A stretch of DNA of 22,075 bases from an uncultured Collinsella sp. (GTDB taxonomy: Bacteria > Actinomycetota > Coriobacteriia > Coriobacteriales > Coriobacteriaceae): positions 1 to 22,075 of the forward strand of contig USAY01000018.1 of NCBI GenBank assembly GCA_900552755.1, in the 5' to 3' direction. Shown here piece after piece: positions 13,098-19,608 of the stretch. Below the pieces are notes generated by a model, which saw only the letters and a list, made by a program, of their open reading frames with translations, did not search any database and was not told the DNA's origin. Both the position numbers and the translations under genes were made by a program. The stretch's first letter is position 1; every line of letters begins with the position of its first letter.

Positions 13098-13781
13098 ATG
13101 GCCGAGAAAACGATTGATATCGCATCGCCGATTCTGTCGTGCAATGAGCGCCTGGCAGATCAGCTGCGTCAGCGATTTAAAGAGACAAACACCTATGTGA
13201 TCAATGTGCTGTCGAGCCCCGGTTCGGGCAAGACCACTACGATTCTGGGCACCAACGAGCGCCTGCGCGACAAGGCGGGCCTGCGTTGCGCCGTCATCGA
13301 GGGCGACATCGCCTCGGACGTCGACGCCATTACCATGAAGGAGGCCGGCATGCCCGCCATCCAGATCAACACGGGCGGCCTGTGCCACCTCGAGGGCAAC
13401 ATGATCATGGAGGCCGTCGACGCGTTCGACCAGGCTGTGGGTCTGGAAAACATTGACGTCATCTTTATCGAAAACGTGGGCAACCTGGTCTGCCCGGTCG
13501 ACTTTGACCTGGGTGAGAACCTGTCCATCATGATCCTCTCGGTGCCCGAGGGCGACGACAAGCCCATCAAGTACCCGGGCATCTTCCAGCACGCTGGCGC
13601 GCAGCTGCTCAACAAGGTCGACGTGGCTCCGGCTTTCGATTTTGACATGGATAGGTATACTAAGACACTCGATGACCTCAATCCGCAGGCGCCGCGGTTT
13701 GCCGTGAGCGCGCGCAAGGGCGAGGGCATGGATGCCTGGTGCGATTGGCTCATCGGGCAGATTGAGCAAGCAAGGGCGTAA
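13098..13781 (+). CDS. hypB: Hydrogenase nickel incorporation GTPase HypB
   Basis: This cytoplasmic SIMIBI-class GTPase drives nickel insertion into hydrogenase with HypA. Its 227 residues contain the P-loop SSPGSGKTTT (39-48), VIEGDIASDVDA (67-78), the metal site motif CHLEG (C96, H97) where most family members have CHLDA, IENVGNLVCP (124-133) with the second metal cysteine C132, and the GTP-base motif NKVD (172-175). The N-terminal CxxCGC high-affinity nickel motif and the histidine-rich stretch of some HypB proteins are absent. ATG 13098 is preferred over GTG 13089 because AAGGAG (13084-13089) lies 8 nt before it. It sits between hypA and the topoisomerase gene in the same direction. Confidence 0.95.
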   Translation: MAEKTIDIASPILSCNERLADQLRQRFKETNTYVINVLSSPGSGKTTTILGTNERLRDKAGLRCAVIEGDIASDVDAITMKEAGMPAIQINTGGLCHLEGNMIMEAVDAFDQAVGLENIDVIFIENVGNLVCPVDFDLGENLSIMILSVPEGDDKPIKYPGIFQHAGAQLLNKVDVAPAFDFDMDRYTKTLDDLNPQAPRFAVSARKGEGMDAWCDWLIGQIEQARA

Positions 13782-13835
13782 GTCGGCCGCCATACGGGCG
13801 GGCGTAGCCGCAGAGATACGAGATAGGAGCCTCTT

Positions 13836-16427
13836 TTGAAGCTCATCATCGCCGAGAAAAACGACGCCGCGCGTCAGATTGCCGAGCGTCTGTCCACGGG
13901 CAAGCCCAAAAAGGACAAGGTGTACAACACCGCCATCTACCGTTTTGAGTGGAAGGGCGAGGAGTGCGTGACCATCGGCCTTGCCGGTCACATCCTAGCG
14001 CCCGATTTTTGCGACAGCGTGCTGTTCGATAAAAAGCTGGGCTGGTATTCGGTCACCGAGGACGGCGAGATACTGCCGGCCGACATCCCCGATGGCCTGG
14101 CGCGTCCGCCCTACGACACCAAGCGCAAGCCGTTTCTTGCCGATGGCATCTCAATCAAGGGCTGGAAACTCGAGAGCCTGCCTTACCTCACCTGGGCGCC
14201 CGTCATTAAGCTACCGGTCGAGAAGGAACTCATTCGTTCGCTCAAGAACCTCGCCAAGAAGTCCGACAGTGTCATCATCGCCACGGACTTCGATCGCGAG
14301 GGCGAGCTGATCGGTTCGGACGCCCTCAACAAGGTGCGCGAGGTTGCGCCCGACCTGCCGGTCGCCCGCGCCCAGTATTCTTCGTTTACCAAGGCCGAGA
14401 TCACGCAGGCCTTCGATAATCTCGTCTCGCTCGACCAGAATCTGGCCGACGCCGGCGAGAGCCGCCAGCACATCGACCTCATTTGGGGTGCGGTGCTCAC
14501 GCGCTACCTGACGCTCGCCAAGTTTGGCGGCTTTGGTAACGTGCGCTCTGCCGGCCGTGTGCAGACGCCGACGCTTGCCCTGGTGGTCGAGCGCGAGCGC
14601 GAGCGCATGGCGTTTGTGCCCGAGGACTATTGGCAGATTCGCGGCATGGGCGCCGCGCAAGGCGCTGCCGAGGACGATCGCTTTAAGATCGCGCACAAGA
14701 CGGCGCGCTTTACCGACAAGGATGCTGCTGAGACGGCGTACGGTCACGTTGACGGTGCCAAGACGGCTACCGTCGCCGCGGTGACCAAGCGCTCGCGCAA
14801 GCAGCAGCCGCCCACGCCGTTTGCGACCACCTCGCTGCAGGCTGCCGCCGCAGCCGAGGGTATCTCGCCTGCGCGTACCATGCGCATCGCCGAGTCCCTC
14901 TACATGGCGGGCCTTATCAGCTACCCGCGTGTCGACAACACCGTGTATCCCGCGACGCTCGATCTGGGCGCCGTAGTGAGCGACCTGGCAAAGATCAACC
15001 CGGCGCTGGCGCCCGTGTGCAAAAAGGTACTCGCTGGCCCCATGAAGCCCACGCGCGGTAAAGTCGAGACCACCGACCACCCGCCTATCTACCCCACGGG
15101 CGAGGGCGATCCGTCCACACTCGACGGCGGTCAGCGCAAGCTCTACGACCTCATCGCCCGCCGCTTCCTGGCGACGCTCATGGGTCCCGCGACCATCGAG
15201 AACACCAAGCTCGAGCTCGACGTGAACGGTGAGCCGTTCGTGGCTTCGGGCGATGTGCTCGTGACCCCGGGTTTCCGCGAGGCATACCCGTACGGACTCA
15301 AGCGCGACGAGCAGATGCCGCCGCTGGAGCAGGGCGATACGGTTGATGTGTTCGACATTAAGCTCGAGGCAAAGCAGACCGAGCCGCCCGCACGCTACAG
15401 CCAGGGTAAACTCGTGCAGGAGATGGAGAAGCGCGGCTTGGGCACCAAGTCCACGCGCGCGAGCATCATCGAGCGCCTGTACGCCGTGCGCTACCTCAAA
15501 AACGATCCCGTGGAGCCGAGTCAGCTGGGCATCGCCATCATCGATGCGCTGACGCAGTTTGCCCCGCGCATCACGAGCCCCGATATGACCAGCGAGCTCG
15601 ACGGCGACATGACCCGCGTCGAGCGCGGCGAGGACACCGAAGAGCATGTCGTGACGCACTCGCGCGCACTGCTGGCCGGCGTGCTCGACGAGCTGCTCAA
15701 GCATACGCAGGAGCTGGGCGACGCTATCAGCGACGCCGTCACGGCCGATGCACGCGTGGGCGCCTGTCCCAAGTGCGGCAAGGACCTGGTTATGAAGACG
15801 AGCGCCAAGACCCGCGGCAGCTTTATCGGCTGCATGGGATGGCCCGACTGCGATGTGACCTATCCGGTGCCGAGCGGCGTCAAGGTGAGCCCGCTCGAGG
15901 GCGAGGCGGCCGTGTGCCCCGAGTGCGGCGCGCCGCGCATTAAGTGCCAGCCGTTCCGCCAGAAGGCCTTCGAGATTTGCGTGAACCCCACGTGCCCCAC
16001 CAACTACGAGCCTGACCTTAAGGTGGGCGAGTGCAAGGTGTGCGCCGAGGCCGGACGCCATGGCGACCTGATCGCGCACAAGAGCGAGAAGAGCGGCAAG
16101 CGCTTTATCCGCTGCACCAACTACGATGACTGCGGCGTGAGCTATCCTCTACCGGCGCGCGGTAAGCTCGAGGCGACGGGTGAGACCTGCCCCGAGTGCG
16201 GCGCTCCCATCGTGGTGGTCAACACGGCGCGCGGTCCGTGGCGCATCTGCGTGAACATGGACTGCCCGACCAAGGAGAAGAAGCCCGCCCGCGGCCGCAA
16301 GACTACGACCAAGGCGAGCACGGCGAAGAAGACGACGGCGGCAAAGAAGACTGCTGCCAAGAAGACGACCGCCAAAAAGACGACGGCCAAGAAGTCGACT
16401 ACCAAAAAGACCGCTGCCGACAAGTAG
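13836..16427 (+). CDS. Type IA DNA topoisomerase with archaeal-like core, four zinc fingers and Lys-rich tail
   Basis: This 863-residue enzyme relaxes negative supercoils or decatenates DNA by single-strand passage. The Toprim domain (1-175) has EKND and the metal-binding ATDFDREGELIG (149-160, D151, D153, E156). The active-site tyrosine is Y363 in GLISYPRVDNTVYP. DHPPI (414-418) and GLGTKSTRASIIERL (534-548) are further core motifs. The ISYPR and TTDHPPI wording is closer to archaeal TopA/TopB-like enzymes than to the YHRTD form of E. coli TopA. Four C4 zinc fingers follow: C644/C647, C694/C697, C733/C736 and C785/C788 open each finger. Residues 816-863 are a KKTTAKK-type repeat tail. The start is TTG 13836, with AGGAG (13825-13829) 6 nt upstream. 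It is the last gene before a strong terminator. Confidence 0.93.
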   Translation: MKLIIAEKNDAARQIAERLSTGKPKKDKVYNTAIYRFEWKGEECVTIGLAGHILAPDFCDSVLFDKKLGWYSVTEDGEILPADIPDGLARPPYDTKRKPFLADGISIKGWKLESLPYLTWAPVIKLPVEKELIRSLKNLAKKSDSVIIATDFDREGELIGSDALNKVREVAPDLPVARAQYSSFTKAEITQAFDNLVSLDQNLADAGESRQHIDLIWGAVLTRYLTLAKFGGFGNVRSAGRVQTPTLALVVERERERMAFVPEDYWQIRGMGAAQGAAEDDRFKIAHKTARFTDKDAAETAYGHVDGAKTATVAAVTKRSRKQQPPTPFATTSLQAAAAAEGISPARTMRIAESLYMAGLISYPRVDNTVYPATLDLGAVVSDLAKINPALAPVCKKVLAGPMKPTRGKVETTDHPPIYPTGEGDPSTLDGGQRKLYDLIARRFLATLMGPATIENTKLELDVNGEPFVASGDVLVTPGFREAYPYGLKRDEQMPPLEQGDTVDVFDIKLEAKQTEPPARYSQGKLVQEMEKRGLGTKSTRASIIERLYAVRYLKNDPVEPSQLGIAIIDALTQFAPRITSPDMTSELDGDMTRVERGEDTEEHVVTHSRALLAGVLDELLKHTQELGDAISDAVTADARVGACPKCGKDLVMKTSAKTRGSFIGCMGWPDCDVTYPVPSGVKVSPLEGEAAVCPECGAPRIKCQPFRQKAFEICVNPTCPTNYEPDLKVGECKVCAEAGRHGDLIAHKSEKSGKRFIRCTNYDDCGVSYPLPARGKLEATGETCPECGAPIVVVNTARGPWRICVNMDCPTKEKKPARGRKTTTKASTAKKTTAAKKTAAKKTTAKKTTAKKSTTKKTAADK

Positions 16428-16454
16428 CCGCACGGTCGAGACATCACCTAAAAC

Positions 16455-16494
16455 AAAAACGAGCGAGGACCTCAAAATCCTCGCTCGTTTTTTT
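16455..16494. terminator. Strong terminator after the topoisomerase gene
   Basis: AAAAACGAGCGAGGA (16455-16469) pairs perfectly with TCCTCGCTCGTTTTT (16478-16492), with an 8-nt loop and seven T residues in all. The A-rich left flank lets it also serve the converging minus-strand gene. Confidence 0.92.
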
Positions 16495-16498
16495 ATCT

Positions 16499-16552
16499 GG
16501 CAGTTAGGGACGTTCCTTTTCTGCCGGCAGTTTAGGAACGTCCCTAACTGCC
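16499..16552. repeat. GGGAC-type palindromic element with two possible folds
   Basis: GGCAGTTAGGGACGTTCC (16499-16516) is the exact complement of 16535-16552, an 18-bp perfect stem around an 18-nt loop. The loop contains the palindrome CTGCCGGCAG. This allows a second, exclusive stem of GCCGGCAGTT (16523-16532) with AACTGCCGGC (16546-16555). It is non-coding and lies between the convergent topoisomerase and zinc-ribbon genes. Confidence 0.75.
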
Positions 16553-16572
16553 GGCTCGGGAACGACAAAGCG

Positions 16573-17556
16573 CTAGTTCACTTCGACGGGTTTGGCGCCG
16601 GGGTAGCGCTCCTCAAAGTCTAGGCGGTACTTATTGTCATTGGTGCCCGCCACGTTGTCGCGCGACAGCGGCGCCACGATCTCATTCTTGTGATTCGCAG
16701 GCTTGGTGTATTTCAGGCTGATCTCCCAGGCATCACAGATTGCGTCAATGCGGTGATCCAGGTCGTCATACAGGGCAACGATGTCTTTCCAGGAACTGTA
16801 GTTCTTAGAGCTCGTCGGGACGTCCAGGTCCTCGACGATGTCGTAATACTGCTCGATGGTGTCCTCTGTGCGCTCGGCGACGTCGGCGAGATTTTGACGG
16901 GTGGTGCGATCTTCTTCCAGATAGCTGCCGTTGAAGTTCTGCGCGCAGCCACGGACGTAGTTGTCGAGGTCTTCGAGCAAGTCGTAGTATTCGCTCAGTC
17001 GGCGGTAGAGATTCTGCTCGGAGAGCGTTGCTTCGCCGCCATCCTTGTCGTCATCGTCATCATCGTCGTACAGGCTGTTGGGATCGCCGAGAGGCTTTAG
17101 GTCATCGTCGTCGACGTCATGGTGCAGCTTAGCTACCTCGGCAGTCGTCTGCGTGGCGGCGTTGTCGAAAGGCTTGATCACAAAGAAAACGACCAGGGCG
17201 ATGATGATCGCCACCAGCACAACAATAACGGCGATAAGCGGCCCGGTGCCGCTCTTTTTGGGAGCGGGGGTCTGTGGCGAAGCGGGCGTGTATGCGGGAG
17301 CCGGCTCCTGTTGGGGCGAGCCGCTCGCGACGGGTATGCGCTGCGTGGTCTCGACGGCCGCAGGGCTTGCGGCGGGGTCGGGGCGATAGGCGAGGGGGTC
17401 GTCCGCCTTGGCTTGCGGCGTATCAAGGGAGCCGGTCTGCTCAAAAGCGGGCTGGCTATCGCTCGCGGTTGTTTGCTCAACGGGTGCACCGCACGAGGTG
17501 CAGAACTTGGCATTATCTGCAAGAAGCTTGCCGCACGAGGCGCAATACCGAGACAT
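16573..17556 (-). CDS. Zinc-ribbon membrane protein with extracytoplasmic helical domain, function unknown
   Basis: This 327-residue protein has an N-terminal zinc ribbon, RYCASCGKLL and FCTSCGAPV (C5, C8, C19, C22). A Pro/Ala/Thr-rich linker (about 30-103) comes next, then one membrane helix (about 105-128, GPLIAVIVVLVAIIIALVVFF). The cytoplasmic ribbon and the outside domain therefore lie on opposite sides of the membrane. The outer part has an aspartate run (YDDDDDDDKDG, 163-173), possibly a calcium or cation site, and then a tyrosine-rich, helical region (LYRRLSEYYDLLEDLDNYV). Many actinobacterial and Firmicute proteins share the zinc_ribbon-linker-TM layout, and their roles are mostly unknown. 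ATG 17556 is chosen because AAAGGAG (complement of 17562-17568) lies 5 nt before it. It lies alone between two hairpin elements. Confidence 0.85.
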   Translation of the reverse strand: MSRYCASCGKLLADNAKFCTSCGAPVEQTTASDSQPAFEQTGSLDTPQAKADDPLAYRPDPAASPAAVETTQRIPVASGSPQQEPAPAYTPASPQTPAPKKSGTGPLIAVIVVLVAIIIALVVFFVIKPFDNAATQTTAEVAKLHHDVDDDDLKPLGDPNSLYDDDDDDDKDGGEATLSEQNLYRRLSEYYDLLEDLDNYVRGCAQNFNGSYLEEDRTTRQNLADVAERTEDTIEQYYDIVEDLDVPTSSKNYSSWKDIVALYDDLDHRIDAICDAWEISLKYTKPANHKNEIVAPLSRDNVAGTNDNKYRLDFEERYPGAKPVEVN

Positions 17557-17593
17557 TGCCACTCCTTTCGCCACATTTCAATGCAATATGACG

Positions 17594-17599
17594 ATTATA
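17594..17599 (-). promoter_or_regulatory. Candidate -10 element of the zinc-ribbon gene
   Basis: On the minus strand the sequence reads GGGTATAATCG, a perfect TATAAT with the same G-rich lead-in as other candidates here. It sits 37 nt before the start codon. The -35 is weak. Confidence 0.55.
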
Positions 17600-17624
17600 C
17601 CCAGCGTCCAAAATTCCCCATCAT

Positions 17625-17693
17625 AAGTTGCGGTGAAATAGGGACTGTTTGGCGGTCTCAGAGCTTCAATCAGTCCCTATTTCACCGCAACTT
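17625..17693. repeat. Long perfect palindromic element (GGGAC-type, MITE/REP-like)
   Basis: The arms 17625-17647 and 17671-17693 are exact reverse complements over 23 bp, starting AAGTTGCGGTGAAATAGG and ending at the inner GGGACTG. They enclose a 23-nt loop that starts TTTGGCGGTCTC. The element lies between the divergently transcribed zinc-ribbon gene and tmk. It has no T tract and no coding content. Its perfect arms suggest recent spread or strong selection. Confidence 0.8.
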
Positions 17694-17713
17694 CGGAAAG
17701 GCACCTTTAGCCA

Positions 17714-17743
17714 TTGGGGACGCACCGAGCACTGGGGTATCAT
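17714..17743 (+). promoter_or_regulatory. Candidate promoter of tmk-holB-ricT
   Basis: TTGGGG (17714-17719) and TATCAT (17738-17743) are separated by 18 bp. The -10 lies in the context CTGGGGTATCATGGC. It is 52 nt before the tmk start codon. Confidence 0.5.
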
Positions 17744-17795
17744 GGCTTGGTTGATATATCTGCATTTACGCGCCTTGTAGGAAGGGGCTGCGCCC

Positions 17796-18479
17796 ATGGC
17801 TTTTGAGCCCGCTCAACATAGCTTCATTACGCTCGAGGGTGTCGATGGCGCCGGTAAATCTACGCAGGCGCGCCTGCTTGCCCGTGCGCTCGACCTTGCC
17901 GGCTACCAGGTTGTGAGCCTGCGCGAGCCGGGCGGCACCGCCATCAGCGAAAAGATCCGTGCTCTGCTGCTCGACCCCGCCAATACGGCGATGGGCGACA
18001 CCTGCGAGTTGCTGCTCTACGAGGCGGCGCGCGCCCAGTTGGTGCACGAGGTCATCGCTCCCGCCCTCGCGGCCGGCAAGGTGGTTCTGTGCGACCGCTT
18101 CTACGATTCCACGACTTGCTACCAGGCGTTTGCCGACGGCCTCGATCGCCAGATAGTGCGCGATGCCAACAACCTGGCCGTCGCGGGGACGCACCCGGCG
18201 CTCACGCTCGTCTATCACATCACGCCCGAGCAGGCGGCGCTGCGCATGGCAGCCCGTGGCGCGGCAGATCGCATGGAGGCTAAGGGCATGGCCTTCCAAG
18301 AGCGTGTCTACCAGGGATTTTGCGCCATCGCCGCCGAGGAACCAAACCGCGTAAAGCTCATCGACGCGACCGCGTCCATCGAGGACGTCTTCGCGCGGAC
18401 GGTCGAGCAGGTTCGCGTCTACGGCCTCGACATTTCCCAGGACGCCGTCACCGCCGCGCTTGCCCAGGAGGCCGAGTAA
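17796..18479 (+). CDS. tmk: Thymidylate kinase
   Basis: This cytoplasmic enzyme phosphorylates dTMP to dTDP with ATP, an essential step to dTTP. At 227 residues it is slightly longer than usual (about 205-215). The P-loop is GVDGAGKS (15-22). REPGG (43-47) and the DRFYDST motif (100-106, D100, R101) bind the nucleotide. The LID segment ARGAADRMEAKGMAFQERV (153-171) carries D158-R159-M160-E161. A GGAAGGGG-type ribosome binding site stands before ATG 17796. Its stop codon is 1 nt from the holB start, so the two are coupled. Confidence 0.96.
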   Translation: MAFEPAQHSFITLEGVDGAGKSTQARLLARALDLAGYQVVSLREPGGTAISEKIRALLLDPANTAMGDTCELLLYEAARAQLVHEVIAPALAAGKVVLCDRFYDSTTCYQAFADGLDRQIVRDANNLAVAGTHPALTLVYHITPEQAALRMAARGAADRMEAKGMAFQERVYQGFCAIAAEEPNRVKLIDATASIEDVFARTVEQVRVYGLDISQDAVTAALAQEAE

Positions 18480-18480
18480 C

Positions 18481-19608
18481 ATGGCCCCCGCTCAGGCAAG
18501 CCTGCTGGCCAAGCTCGACACCCAACAGCGCGTGCGCGATTTTTTGACCAACGCCGTCGCCAGCGGCCGTGCATCGCACGCCTACCTGTTTTTGGGCGCT
18601 CCCGGCGCCGGCAAGCTCGATGCCGCATGGGCGCTCGCCCAGGCCTTCCTGTGCGAGCAGGACGGCTGCGGCGCATGCGACAGCTGCGTGCGCGTTGCGC
18701 GGCACACACACCCCGACGTGCACTATTACACGCCTGAGAGCGCCACGGGCTACCTCATTGCCCAGACCCGCGAGCTACTCGACGACGTGCCGCTGGCGCC
18801 CATCCGCGCTAAGGCCAAGGTCTACATCATCGACCGTGCCGAGCAGCTGCGCGCTAACACCGCCAACGCACTGCTCAAGACACTCGAGGAGCCGCCCGAG
18901 GGCGTTATGTTTATCTTGCTGGGCACCTCGGCAGACGTGATGCTGCCCACCATCGTGAGCCGCTGCCAGTGCGTGCCGTTTCGGCTGGTGTCGCCCGCCG
19001 TGGCCGCGCGTGCCGTGAGTCGCGCGACGGGTCAGGACCTCGCGCGTTGCCGCATGGCGGTCGCCGTGGCGGGGAGCCCCACGCGCGGCATCGAGTTCCT
19101 TAAGAGTGCCGAGCGCCAGGATGCTCGCCGCCAGATGGTCCGCGCCATCGATTCTCTCATCGCTGCCGACGAGGCCGATGTGCTCAGTCGCGCCAAGTCG
19201 CTCATCGTCGCCGTCAAGGCGCCGCTCGCCGAGGTCAAGTCCACGCAGGAAAAGGTGCTCGAGCAAAACGCCGATTACCTGTCGCGTGGAGCATTGAAGC
19301 AGCTTGAGGACCGCAACAAGCGCGAACTCAACGCGCGCGAGCGTTCGGGTATCATGGAAGCGCTGGCGAGCGCACGGACGCTCATGCGCGACGTGCTGCT
19401 GACACTTCAGGACGAGGCGGCCGACGTCGTGAACGAAGACGTGCGCGACACGATCGGTCGGCTTGCCGCCGCGACGAATGTTGCGGGTGCCACCCGGGCG
19501 CTCGAGGCGGTCGCGACCGCCGAGCGCAACATCGCCAGAAACGTTACTCCCCAGCTGGCCATCGAGGTCATGCTGTTCGATATCAGGAAGGCACTGAAAT
19601 GCCGTTAG
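18481..19608 (+). CDS. holB: DNA polymerase III delta-prime subunit (clamp loader)
   Basis: This 375-residue AAA+ protein is part of the clamp loader that places the beta clamp on DNA. HAYLFLGAPGAGK (33-45) is the Walker A region, where the residue after K45 is L rather than S/T, as expected for a delta-prime that does not hydrolyse ATP efficiently. The zinc module is C58, C63, C66, C69 (CEQDGCGACDSC). YIIDRAEQL (115-123) is the Walker B region, TLEEPPEGV (134-142) and IVSRCQCVPFR (158-168) with the SRC motif follow. ATG 18481 is preferred over the upstream ATG because AGGAGG (18466-18471) lies 9 nt before it. Its 3' end overlaps ricT by 10 nt. Confidence 0.95.
   Translation: MAPAQASLLAKLDTQQRVRDFLTNAVASGRASHAYLFLGAPGAGKLDAAWALAQAFLCEQDGCGACDSCVRVARHTHPDVHYYTPESATGYLIAQTRELLDDVPLAPIRAKAKVYIIDRAEQLRANTANALLKTLEEPPEGVMFILLGTSADVMLPTIVSRCQCVPFRLVSPAVAARAVSRATGQDLARCRMAVAVAGSPTRGIEFLKSAERQDARRQMVRAIDSLIAADEADVLSRAKSLIVAVKAPLAEVKSTQEKVLEQNADYLSRGALKQLEDRNKRELNARERSGIMEALASARTLMRDVLLTLQDEAADVVNEDVRDTIGRLAAATNVAGATRALEAVATAERNIARNVTPQLAIEVMLFDIRKALKCR

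Noticed and set aside
14211..16079. 622-codon minus-strand open frame opposite the topoisomerase
   Set aside because: The topoisomerase reading frame carries all type IA motifs; the antisense frame is a codon-bias artefact.
16300..16425. Tandem-looking DNA repeat considered as a CRISPR or minisatellite
   Set aside because: The repetition follows KKTTAKK codons in the topoisomerase frame, with no spacers and a stop at the expected place.
17625..17693. Long palindrome considered as a terminator for tmk or the zinc-ribbon gene
   Set aside because: It lies between divergent promoters, has no T tract, and shares its core with other intergenic elements.
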